DNA from: an uncultured Pelagimonas sp.
GTDB taxonomy: Bacteria > Pseudomonadota > Alphaproteobacteria > Rhodobacterales > Rhodobacteraceae
Direction of reading: 5' to 3'
DNA: 64,000 nt
Assembly: GCF_947498515.1 (NCBI RefSeq)
Contig: NZ_CANMKO010000005.1
Location: 1 to 64,000 of the forward strand
Each line of letters opens with the position of its first letter. Position 1 is the stretch's first letter. The position numbers were made by a program, and so were the translations under genes. The notes beneath the pieces are model-generated. The model was not told where the DNA came from, searched no databases, and worked only from the letters and a program-made list of their open reading frames with translations. Of this stretch, positions 20,294-27,813 are shown in pieces.

Positions 20294-21289
20294 ATGAAAT
20301 TCTTGAAGGGTCTGACGGGCGGTTTGGCCGTTATTGCCATTGCAGTGGCGACGGTTTGGGCGGTGATGGCGATTTGGCATCGCTTTCCAACAACGGAAAC
20401 GGTGCGCATGGGTTTGTGCGCGATGATGGCCTTGGCCGGGGTGATTGGGGTTGTGACGCTTTTCACCCGGCATCGCGGCAAAGGGATGATCACGTTTTTT
20501 GTGGCCTTTGGGGCGACGTTGTTTTGGTGGAACACCCTAACACCACCTGCAAACCGAGACTGGGCCCGCGACGTGGCGCGCCAATCTTATGGTGAGATCA
20601 GCGGTGAGACCCTAACGGTGCATGACATCCGCGATTTCAATTGGCGCAGCAAAGAGGATTTCGATGAAAACTGGATCAGCAAGGAATTTGATCTAAGCCA
20701 GATCGAAAGCACCGATGTGTTCTTGTCCTATTGGGGGCCGCAATACATGGCGCATTTGATTGTGAGCTTTGGCTTTGAAAATGGCGATCATCTTGCGTGG
20801 TCGGTTGAGGTGCGTCGCCAAAAGGGCGGTGGGTTTTCGCCGGTAGCCGATATGTTCAAGGCCAACACCCTTGCGATTTTGGCGGCAACCGAGCGTGACA
20901 TTGTCGGGTTGCGGACCAATGTCCGCGGTGAGGATGTGCAGCTTTATCGGTTGCGGGTTCGAGAAGAGGCCGCGCGTCGGATTTTGACCGGCTTTATCGA
21001 AGATGCCACGGACCTGGCTGCTAAGCCGCGCTGGTACAACTCTTTGTTCACCAATTGCACCACGGTTGTCACAAAGATTATGGATGGGGTCGGGGCCGGG
21101 CAGGCCTGGGATTGGCGCGTTGTTGCCAATGGGTATCTGCCTGATTTTGCCTATGACATTGGTGCGGTGAACACCGATCTTCCGCTGGAAGAGCTCCGCG
21201 AGTTGGGCCGTGTTGCCCCGCGCGCCATTGAACACGGGCTAGAACCGGGGTTTTCAGCCGCGATACGTGTTGGCGTTCCTGTCCCCTAG
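20294..21289 (+). CDS. DUF4105 membrane-anchored periplasmic protein
   Basis: 331 residues. Three hydrophobic segments at the N-terminus (about 8-28, 36-55 and 62-82) are followed by a DUF4105 domain: DFNWRSKEDFDENW, LIVSFGFENGDHLAWSVEVRR, and the Cys-His-type core FTNCTTVVTKIMD. DUF4105 is a papain-like fold with a probable catalytic Cys in NCTT. Some members sit beside lipoprotein-modifying or lipid enzymes; activity here is unproven. Start supported by GAGGGAG about 13 nt upstream. Downstream of the lipoprotein hydrolase. Confidence 0.82.
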   Translation: MKFLKGLTGGLAVIAIAVATVWAVMAIWHRFPTTETVRMGLCAMMALAGVIGVVTLFTRHRGKGMITFFVAFGATLFWWNTLTPPANRDWARDVARQSYGEISGETLTVHDIRDFNWRSKEDFDENWISKEFDLSQIESTDVFLSYWGPQYMAHLIVSFGFENGDHLAWSVEVRRQKGGGFSPVADMFKANTLAILAATERDIVGLRTNVRGEDVQLYRLRVREEAARRILTGFIEDATDLAAKPRWYNSLFTNCTTVVTKIMDGVGAGQAWDWRVVANGYLPDFAYDIGAVNTDLPLEELRELGRVAPRAIEHGLEPGFSAAIRVGVPVP

Positions 21290-21405
21290 GTCAGCAGTTT
21301 TCCCGCGAGGGGCGGCCAAAGTGGCGGCGGATGATTTGGATGAACAGGGAGAGATGACACCAAAACCGGTGTGGCCGGATCTTTGGAAGACTTCTGCGTG
21401 GATCA

Positions 21406-21452
21406 CTTTGCCAAGTGGCAAAGAATAGTCAGGTAAGGGGGCCTTACCTGAC
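21406..21452. terminator. Two tandem perfect hairpins between convergent genes
   Basis: CTTTGCCA-AG-TGGCAAAG at 21406-21423 and GTCAGGTAAGG-GGG-CCTTACCTGAC at 21428-21452 are both perfect, with stems of 8 and 11 bp. They lie after the DUF4105 stop (21289) and just past the cupin stop (21467) on the other strand. A weak T run follows the stem on the minus strand. Confidence 0.6.
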
Positions 21453-21466
21453 ATCGCAGATCGAGA

Positions 21467-22018
21467 TCAGCCGGGAATGATCGGTTGAACCGGGGGCTGT
21501 TGCGCCTCCCAGAGTGCTTGAAACTCTTGCAAGCCAAGCGTGGCGATGGTTTCGTTATTGGGGCCGAGCACCTCGTAGATGACGCCATCCGTGCCGCGAT
21601 TGCTAAACAACGCGATGCAATCAATGTCACCGCCACCCTCGGTATGGGGGGCACCACCGGCTTGCTTTTCCACATAACTTGCGGTCGGCCTGATTTCCGC
21701 CAAATCGCCCGCGTCATTGTAGATGCGCAATTCACCTTGAAGGATGAAGGTGCTGTAGTCGGCATGGTGGCGGTGTTTGACGACCTGTTCATTGGCGGCG
21801 AATTTGAAGAGCACATCGACGATCTTCTGATCGGCGTCGACCTTCACCACGTGGTACCAGATGTGCGCAAACCCATCGAGCGTGTTCCAGATAATATTGC
21901 TTTGGTCAAAGGTCGCGTTTTCGGCCGCTGCGGTGGCGGTGCTGGCGGTTAGCCCGGCGAGTGTTGTTGCGCCCAAACCAACAAGCCCCTGACGACGGGT
22001 AACTTTGGGTTGTGTCAT
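21467..22018 (-). CDS. Tat-exported cupin protein
   Basis: 183 residues from the ATG at 22018, with AAGGAA upstream. The N-terminus carries a Tat-type signal (TRRQGLVGLGATTLAG, then ASTATA cleavage). The mature protein is one small cupin domain: VVKHRHHADYSTFILQGELRIY gives the His-His...Glu metal site of motif 1 and GGAPHTEGGGDIDCIALFS gives motif 2. It is therefore probably a periplasmic metal-binding cupin, perhaps a dioxygenase or isomerase. Substrate unknown. It follows the LacI gene on the same strand with a 136-bp gap. Confidence 0.8.
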   Translation of the reverse strand: MTQPKVTRRQGLVGLGATTLAGLTASTATAAAENATFDQSNIIWNTLDGFAHIWYHVVKVDADQKIVDVLFKFAANEQVVKHRHHADYSTFILQGELRIYNDAGDLAEIRPTASYVEKQAGGAPHTEGGGDIDCIALFSNRGTDGVIYEVLGPNNETIATLGLQEFQALWEAQQPPVQPIIPG

Positions 22019-22154
22019 ATGCCGTTCCTTTCTCATCACGTTTTGGCCCCGCGATGGAGTGAAAAAAGCGGTAGGCATGTGTGAGATTCTTGCAAATTTC
22101 CCGCAAAAACTTTGCAAAATCGGCTTGGTTAGACGGAAAGACGTGGTCGCGCGC

Positions 22155-23144
22155 TTACTTTGGCACTTCCAAAAACTGCATCACCGGCTTTTCCGGGTGC
22201 TCGATCCGTTCGATGGCCGCGCGGGCGAGGAATTCACCGGCGGCAAGCGCATCTTCGTGCAAAGCGTGGATGGCGGGACGGAAGCGTTGCAGGAAAGGAA
22301 TGGCTTCTTTGGAGAAGACATCAACCTGATTGCCAATGGTCAAACCGGCCTTCTCAAGCCCGGCGACCCCGGACATACAGGAGTTGGCCGAGCCAAAGAT
22401 CATCCCGTCGGTTGGCACGTTTTCCTGAAACAAGGCGGCAATCTCGTCTTCGATTTTGGTGGCAGGATCATCCGAGGTGATACGCTGCATGACATGAAGG
22501 TCGACCCCTTGGGTGTCAGCCTCTTGCTCGGCCCCGTGGATCATTTCCTGGGCGTAATTTTGATCACGCGGTGGCGCGACGAGCCGGATTGATTTGCGCC
22601 CCTGTTGCGCCAAGCGTTGCACAGCCAGCCGTCCAAAGGTGAAGTTGTCAAAGTCGAAATACGCGTGTTGATCGGCCCAGTTTGACCGGCCATGGGTGGC
22701 AAAGGGAAAGCCCTTGTCCAATAGATAGCGCACGCGCGGATCTTCGGGGAGGATTTGGTTGAGGATCACCGCGTCCGCAGCATTGGTTTCCACAACGTGG
22801 CGGATGGACCGCATCGGGTCTTCGTCACTGAAAAACGGTGTGATCGTCAGGTGATAGCGGGTGTCGCGTAGGGCCGTCGCCGTGCCATTGATCAGCCGTG
22901 CGGTGAGGTTCATCACATCCGCTTCGCTACTCAATACCAAAGACAAAACAAAGGTTCGCCCGGTCCGCAACCGAAGGCCCGCGCGATTGGGCACATACCC
23001 GATTTCGTCGGCCACTTTGCGCACCCGTTCGCGAGTTTTCTGGCCAATATCCGTGGCCCCCGATAGCGCGCGTGACACGGTTGGCACCGCAAGCCCGGTC
23101 AACTGGGCAATGGTCTTGAGGGTAGGGCGCGGCGATCTGGTCAT
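22155..23144 (-). CDS. LacI-family transcriptional regulator
   Basis: 329 residues. The N-terminal LacI helix-turn-helix is complete (TLKTIAQLTGLAVPTVSRALSG, split at PTVSRAL, with the hinge YVPNRAGLRLRTGRT). It is followed by a periplasmic-binding-protein-like sensor domain (60-329). The ligand is probably a sugar or polyol, as for most members. A perfect 20-bp dyad lies 109 bp upstream and is the likely operator. No intact sugar gene is beside it; the neighbouring stretch to the right is decayed, and the gene on the left is a cupin. Confidence 0.93.
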   Translation of the reverse strand: MTRSPRPTLKTIAQLTGLAVPTVSRALSGATDIGQKTRERVRKVADEIGYVPNRAGLRLRTGRTFVLSLVLSSEADVMNLTARLINGTATALRDTRYHLTITPFFSDEDPMRSIRHVVETNAADAVILNQILPEDPRVRYLLDKGFPFATHGRSNWADQHAYFDFDNFTFGRLAVQRLAQQGRKSIRLVAPPRDQNYAQEMIHGAEQEADTQGVDLHVMQRITSDDPATKIEDEIAALFQENVPTDGMIFGSANSCMSGVAGLEKAGLTIGNQVDVFSKEAIPFLQRFRPAIHALHEDALAAGEFLARAAIERIEHPEKPVMQFLEVPK

Positions 23145-23252
23145 GAGTGGTTCAAATTGTCTCTAAGCGTTGTGCCTAACTAGCGTAGAGCCTGAAATGC
23201 TCAAAGGAAACGGGATCGTTTTCTCAAGGTGGGACAAATCAGTTGCAAAGTA

Positions 23253-23272
23253 AAACTAAATCGTTTTAGTTT
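23253..23272. promoter_or_regulatory. LacI-family operator
   Basis: AAACTAAA-TCGT-TTTAGTTT, a perfect 8-bp dyad with a central CG step, as in many LacI-family operators. It is 109 bp upstream of the LacI-type gene, placed to control it or a former divergent gene. Confidence 0.7.
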
Positions 23273-23295
23273 CCCTGTATCGATTTAGGTTTTCC

Positions 23296-23940
23296 ATGCC
23301 AAGTTGGTTTAGCCAAAAGTCGCCCGAGCCAGCGAAGTCGCTCGGGGGTGTTTCGACGATATTAAATGGATCTGCTGACTGATCTTTGCAGTCAAAGCAG
23401 CTCGGTCGGTGCCTGACCTCCCGGAATAGGCACCGACCATCTCACCCCGACCCAAAAACGATGGAAGACCAGCCACATTTGGGCCGGGTGCTTGCGTCGA
23501 CGACCTTTATGACGACCCTTTTATTGAACGCAACGGCGCTCATCGTGCTCGCCGGTTGGACCATTTGGACAGTGTCCTGTTTGTCATCAAATCGAGGATG
23601 CCGCTGGAATCTGAGATTGTCGGCATGGACGAATACAAAGGCTTTTGGGCATGCGGCGTTGGTTGGGCTCGGTCGAAAACCAGTTGATTGGCGCGAATGC
23701 TCTACGCAGTGATTAGAAGACTGGGTGACCGCCAACTTGGTTGAAAAGATAGGGGGGTGACACAACTATCTGGGTCTTGCTGGAAGGTACACCCCGTCAC
23801 ATCCGGGTCGATGGGCAAGCGGGCGGCAAAGTCGGATTGTCAGGCTGGGCCTCATAACGTCGCGTTGTTCTCTCTTTGATGCCGATAGCGAAACGCAGTC
23901 GCTGAGGCCGCTTTTTCCCAACGCTTTCATCGGTTAGGTA
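23296..23940 (+). pseudogene. Stretch without an intact gene, possibly decayed coding sequence
   Basis: About 650 bp without a convincing gene. A 28-codon ORF starts at 23296 (MPSWFSQKSPEPAK...) and stops at 23380. From about 23460 to 23687 another plus-strand frame is open without a start codon and reads like protein (for example DDLYDDPFIERNG and SEIVGMDEYKGFWACGVGW). From about 23745 to 23937 a third stretch is open to a stop. The frame breaks suggest one or more dead genes, but no family was recognised, so chance open frames are not excluded. Confidence 0.35.
23404..23438. repeat. Perfect 11-bp inverted repeat
   Basis: GGTCGGTGCCT at 23404-23414 and AGGCACCGACC at 23428-23438, with a 13-nt spacer. 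No T run follows, so a terminator is doubtful. It lies between the LacI operator and the decayed frame, and could be a second binding site or the end of a lost element. Confidence 0.55.
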
Positions 23941-23946
23941 GAGCGC

Positions 23947-24378
23947 ATGACGCATTTGCCCGACCCTAAGTCATTCTCCGTCAAAAGCTGGCTGAAAATA
24001 GTCTTTGTCTCGCTGTTTATCATGATTTGGCTGACGGGAATGACAGCGGGCCTCATGGCCGGAGCCTGTCGAAATGACCGATATGACGGCGAAAAGAAGC
24101 TGAGGTTTTGCAATATCTCGCTAACAGAGGGGTCATTTTTCGATTTCTCTGCAACGGAAAGAGCCAAAAGCGCGGCGATTAGGGTGGAGCAGGCGATTGC
24201 CTTGGCACAGCTTGGGCGTGAAGATGAGGCAAGAGCCGCCATTGAAACCGCAATCAAAGACGTCGGGCGGGACAAGCGAAGGTTAAGGGATTTACATCTG
24301 CGGATGAAGTCGGAGCCGCATCTTGGCGCATTCAGGCTCTGGATTGATGTGATGAAAGAGCCAAACCGCCGCCCTTAA
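23947..24378 (+). CDS. Small membrane-anchored hypothetical protein
   Basis: 143 residues. One membrane segment (about 15-40; IVFVSLFIMIWLTGMTAGLM) is followed by a periplasmic part that is strongly helical and charged (residues 70-143). The stretch ALAQLGREDEARAAIETAIKDVG looks like a single tetratricopeptide-type helix pair. No family recognised. It stands between the decayed stretch and ilvD, and nothing links it to either. Confidence 0.6.
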   Translation: MTHLPDPKSFSVKSWLKIVFVSLFIMIWLTGMTAGLMAGACRNDRYDGEKKLRFCNISLTEGSFFDFSATERAKSAAIRVEQAIALAQLGREDEARAAIETAIKDVGRDKRRLRDLHLRMKSEPHLGAFRLWIDVMKEPNRRP

Positions 24379-24518
24379 CAAGCGGATTTTGGTATACCGC
24401 AATTTTCAATCACTTGTGTCGGGGTTTTGGGCAACATAAGGTCGTTTTCGGCTTTCCTGTCGGATGATCTTTGCTAAAGACGAGGGAGCCAGAGAGACAG
24501 CCGCAAAAGAGAGTGCCA

Positions 24519-26351
24519 ATGCCCCTTTACCGTTCCAGAACCTCGACCCATGGCCGCAACATGGCGGGCGCCCGCGCCCTTTGGCGTGCGACAGGCATGG
24601 GGGATGGCGATTTTGGCAAGCCAATTATCGCGGTCGTCAATTCGTTCACGCAATTTGTGCCCGGTCACGTGCATCTCAAAGACCTCGGCCAGATGGTCGC
24701 GCGCGAGATCGAAGATGCCGGTGGTATCGCCAAGGAATTCAACACCATTGCGGTGGATGACGGAATTGCGATGGGCCATGACGGGATGCTCTATTCGCTA
24801 CCGTCGCGCGAAGTGATCGCCGATAGCGTTGAATATATGGTCAACGGCCATTGCGCCGATGCCATGGTCTGTATCTCGAACTGTGACAAGATCACGCCGG
24901 GCATGTTGATGGCGGCGATGCGCCTGAATATTCCGGTGATTTTCGTCTCTGGTGGCCCGATGGAGGCCGGGAAGATCGATCTTGAAGATCTCGACATGAC
25001 CAAGGTTGACCTTGTTGATGCAATGGTTGCCGCCGCCAGCGACACCATGACCGACGAACAGGTGCAGCATATCGAAGAAAATGCCTGTCCGACTTGTGGG
25101 TCGTGTTCGGGGATGTTTACCGCGAACTCGATGAACTGTTTGGCCGAGGCGCTGGGTTTGGCGCTGCCGGGCAACGGTTCGACGCTGGCAACCCATTCGG
25201 ACCGCAAGAACCTATTCCTTGAGGCCGGTCGCAAGATTGTCGACATCACCAAGCGCCACTATGAGGGCGAGGAAAAAGGTCTTTTGCCGCGCGAAATCGC
25301 GACCTTTGAAGCCTTTGAAAACGCTATGTCGCTTGATATCGCCATGGGCGGGTCGACCAACACGGTTTTGCACCTTTTGGCGATTGCCCATGAGGGCGAA
25401 GTCGATTTCGACATGACCCATATGGATGCCCTAAGCCGCAAGGTGCCGTGCTTGTGCAAGGTCGCCCCCAATACCGAAAACGTCCATATGGAAGACGTGC
25501 ACCGCGCTGGTGGCATCTTCTCGATCCTGGGTGAGCTGTCGCGCGCCGATCTTTTGCATTTGGATGTGCCAACCGTGCATAGCGCCACCATGGGCGAAGC
25601 GATTGCCAAATGGGACATCAAGGTTGCCAACAACCCTGAGGCCGAAAGCCTGTTCAAGGCGGCACCGGGTGGGGTTCGTACGACCGAGGCGTTTAGCCAA
25701 TCCAACCGTTACAAAGAGCTGGATAATGACCGCGAAAACGGCGTTATCCGCACCAAGGAACACGCCTTTAGTCAGGACGGTGGACTTGCGGTTCTGTTCG
25801 GCAATATCGCGCTTGACGGGTGTATTGTGAAAACCGCCGGGGTGGATGCGAGCATTTTGCAATTCACCGGCACGGCCCATGTCTGTGAAAGCCAAGACGC
25901 CGCCGTGAGCGATATTTTGACCAACAAAGTCAAAGAGGGTGATGTCGTAGTGATCCGCTACGAAGGCCCACGCGGCGGTCCGGGAATGCAAGAAATGCTC
26001 TACCCGACCAGCTACCTGAAATCCAAAGGGCTTGGCAAAGCCTGTGCGCTTTTGACCGATGGCCGGTTCTCCGGCGGGACATCGGGATTGTCGATTGGCC
26101 ACGTATCGCCCGAGGCGGCCGAAGGTGGGGCGATCGGCTTGGTGCGTGATGGCGACAAGATCGAGATCGACATTCCCAACCGCTCGATCACGCTTGTTGT
26201 GTCGGACGAAGAGATGGCGGCGCGTCGCGCTGAGCAGGACGAAAAGGGTTGGGAACCTGCGGCCCCCCGCAAGCGCAAGGTGTCCACAGCGCTTAAAGCC
26301 TATGGCATGATGGCAAGTTCCGCGGCCAAAGGCGCGGTTCGGGTGATCTAA
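24519..26351 (+). CDS. ilvD: Dihydroxy-acid dehydratase
   Basis: Dehydrates 2,3-dihydroxy-isovalerate and 2,3-dihydroxy-3-methylvalerate in valine and isoleucine synthesis; cytosolic Fe-S enzyme. 610 residues from the ATG at 24519, whose N-terminus [20 protein letters not shown] matches the family; the open frame runs 16 codons further upstream. Cluster cysteines are seen at Cys122 ([11 protein letters not shown]) and in [11 protein letters not shown] (190-196). The family signatures [10 protein letters not shown] and [19 protein letters not shown] are also present. It ends with a strong terminator at 26378. A monocistronic housekeeping gene. Confidence 0.97.
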   Translation: MPLYRSRTSTHGRNMAGARALWRATGMGDGDFGKPIIAVVNSFTQFVPGHVHLKDLGQMVAREIEDAGGIAKEFNTIAVDDGIAMGHDGMLYSLPSREVIADSVEYMVNGHCADAMVCISNCDKITPGMLMAAMRLNIPVIFVSGGPMEAGKIDLEDLDMTKVDLVDAMVAAASDTMTDEQVQHIEENACPTCGSCSGMFTANSMNCLAEALGLALPGNGSTLATHSDRKNLFLEAGRKIVDITKRHYEGEEKGLLPREIATFEAFENAMSLDIAMGGSTNTVLHLLAIAHEGEVDFDMTHMDALSRKVPCLCKVAPNTENVHMEDVHRAGGIFSILGELSRADLLHLDVPTVHSATMGEAIAKWDIKVANNPEAESLFKAAPGGVRTTEAFSQSNRYKELDNDRENGVIRTKEHAFSQDGGLAVLFGNIALDGCIVKTAGVDASILQFTGTAHVCESQDAAVSDILTNKVKEGDVVVIRYEGPRGGPGMQEMLYPTSYLKSKGLGKACALLTDGRFSGGTSGLSIGHVSPEAAEGGAIGLVRDGDKIEIDIPNRSITLVVSDEEMAARRAEQDEKGWEPAAPRKRKVSTALKAYGMMASSAAKGAVRVI

Positions 26352-26377
26352 TCCGAGTTCGGCTTTGTGTTTTGAAA

Positions 26378-26413
26378 CCGTCGTCCCTTACCTAGGGGCG
26401 GCGGCTTTTCTTT
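26378..26413 (+). terminator. Rho-independent terminator of ilvD
   Basis: CCGTCGTCCC pairs with GGGGCGGCGG (two G-U pairs) around the loop TTACCTA, followed by CTTTTCTTT. It is 27 nt past the ilvD stop and shares its stem sequence with the hpd terminator. Confidence 0.85.
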
Positions 26414-26437
26414 GTCGCAATCCGGATCAATCCGATC

Positions 26438-26469
26438 TTGCAAAGTGAAATATGAATCAGTATTCATGT
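26438..26469 (+). promoter_or_regulatory. Promoter and TetR operator of the acyl-CoA operon
   Basis: TTGCAA at 26438-26443, a 17-nt spacer and TATTCA at 26461-26466 make a plausible sigma-70 promoter. The palindrome ATGAAT-CAGT-ATTCAT (26452-26467) fills the spacer and covers the -10 element. The element, including its GTGAAA flank from 26445, recurs at 37859 with 22 of 25 bases identical. This position suits tight autorepression by the TetR protein encoded just downstream. Confidence 0.7.
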
Positions 26470-26472
26470 TTT

Positions 26473-27057
26473 ATGGCAATGACGGCACCCAAAACAAAAC
26501 GAGGCGCAGCACGCAGAGAAATGATCCTGCGGGCGGCGGAAAAAGTATTTGGAGAGAGGGGCTTTGCGGCCTCGACCATCGCTGATCTCGCCCGCGAAGC
26601 GAACACGGCGCTTGGGACATATTACATCTATTTTGAAAGCAAAAACGCGGTGTTTCGCGAGCTGGTTTTGGAAATGGGTACGTTGACCCGGCGGGTGATG
26701 AGCGACGCGGTAGATGGCGCGCCAAACCGGCTTGAAGCCGAACGATTGGGCTTGCGGGCTTTTTTGGGGTTTGTTGCGGAACGACCTGCTTTGTACCGCA
26801 TCGTCGAAGAGGCGCGTTTTGTCGATCCGGACGCCTATAGGGACTATTTCACCCAATTCGCGGCGGCTTACCAAGATCAGCTTGAACGCGCCGAGGCGGC
26901 GGGGGAAATCAGACCGGGAAATGCCGAAGTCCGTGCTTGGGCCTTGATGGGGATTGCCAAGAATTTGGGCGATCAATTTGCGCTAAACGGCGGCGCGGAT
27001 TTGGACAAAATCGCGGATGAAGGGTTTGACCTGATCCGCAATGGATTGGCCCCATGA
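26473..27057 (+). CDS. TetR-family repressor of an acyl-CoA catabolic regulon
   Basis: 194 residues from the ATG at 26473. An earlier in-frame ATG at 26452 lies inside the operator and is unlikely. The N-terminal DNA-binding domain is clear (ILRAAEKVFGERGFAASTIADLAREANTALGTYYIYFESK, in pieces; recognition helix ALGTYYIYF) and is followed by a helical ligand pocket of about 130 residues. The likely effector is an acyl-CoA or the free acid handled by the operon. There is no ribosome-binding site, and the predicted transcription start falls on or next to the ATG, so the mRNA may be leaderless. The next gene overlaps its stop codon by 4 bp. Confidence 0.88.
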   Translation: MAMTAPKTKRGAARREMILRAAEKVFGERGFAASTIADLAREANTALGTYYIYFESKNAVFRELVLEMGTLTRRVMSDAVDGAPNRLEAERLGLRAFLGFVAERPALYRIVEEARFVDPDAYRDYFTQFAAAYQDQLERAEAAGEIRPGNAEVRAWALMGIAKNLGDQFALNGGADLDKIADEGFDLIRNGLAP

Positions 27058-27800
27058 GCAAGCTGGCGCATCTGACACGTAGCGACGGTGGGGTTGTTCT
27101 CGAACTCGCCGCGCCGCGTGCGAATGCGCTTGAGCCAGTTTTCCTCGATGAAATCCGTGCGCGGCTTGACGAGATCGAGACTGTTTCACCACAAACTCTG
27201 ACAATTCGAGCCGGTCGGAATTTCTGTTCCGGCGGGGATGTCGCGCGTTTCGCTGCGGCGGTGAAGGCGGGGCAGGGGCGGGATTATGCCCGCCAGGTTG
27301 TTCCAAAACTGCAAGAGATTGTCTTGCGTCTTGTGACCCTGCCGTCGGTTGTGGCGGTGGCGGCGCGCGGGGCGATCACCGGCGGCGGGGCCGGGTTTTT
27401 GTTTGCCGCCGATTGCGCGGTGGTGCACCCAAACGCCTTTGTACAACCCTATTATGCGCAGGTCGGATTTGCCCCTGATGGCGGTTGGACCGCGCTTTTG
27501 GCAGAGCGAATTGGGGCGGCACAGGCTCTGAATTGGATTATATCGGATCGCCGGTTGGAGGCGGAAAAGCTCTGTGACTTTGGGCTGGCGAACGCCGTTT
27601 CTCAAGAGCCTGAGCAAGAGCTGCAAAAGCTCCTGCAAGGGGGCAATTCAGAGACTTTTCGGGCCGCAAAGCGATTGATTTGGGACACCGCGCGGCTGGC
27701 TTTGTTGGAACGGCGATTGGCGGCGGAGACAGGCGCGTTCTTGGAGCGCATCGACGCCTCAGACACGCGTGAGGGAATGGCAAAGTTTCTACATCCATGA
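27054..27800 (+). CDS. Enoyl-CoA hydratase/isomerase family protein, isomerase-like
   Basis: 248 residues of the crotonase fold. The oxyanion-hole segments are present: RNFCSGGDVARF and ARGAITGGGAGF. The catalytic region reads QVGFAPDGGWT in place of the hydratase PGAGGTQ-type Glu motif. This is closer to PaaG-type enoyl-CoA isomerases, whose motif is PDSGGTW, so double-bond isomerisation is more likely than hydration. Coupled to tetR by a 4-bp overlap and followed 13 bp later by the acyl-CoA ligase gene. Confidence 0.85.
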   Translation: MSKLAHLTRSDGGVVLELAAPRANALEPVFLDEIRARLDEIETVSPQTLTIRAGRNFCSGGDVARFAAAVKAGQGRDYARQVVPKLQEIVLRLVTLPSVVAVAARGAITGGGAGFLFAADCAVVHPNAFVQPYYAQVGFAPDGGWTALLAERIGAAQALNWIISDRRLEAEKLCDFGLANAVSQEPEQELQKLLQGGNSETFRAAKRLIWDTARLALLERRLAAETGAFLERIDASDTREGMAKFLHP

Positions 27801-27813
27801 GGAGAGGGTGCAG

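Noticed and set aside
23404-23438. Inverted repeat as insertion-sequence ends
   Set aside because: No transposase or flanking target duplication is seen, and the 13-nt spacer is too short for an element.
23386-23712. 108-codon plus-strand ORF with a hydrophobic stretch
   Set aside because: No ribosome-binding site or family; the neighbouring frame reads more like protein, so the region is treated as decayed.
26452-26472. Upstream ATG as start of the TetR gene
   Set aside because: It is part of the operator palindrome and upstream of the predicted transcription start.
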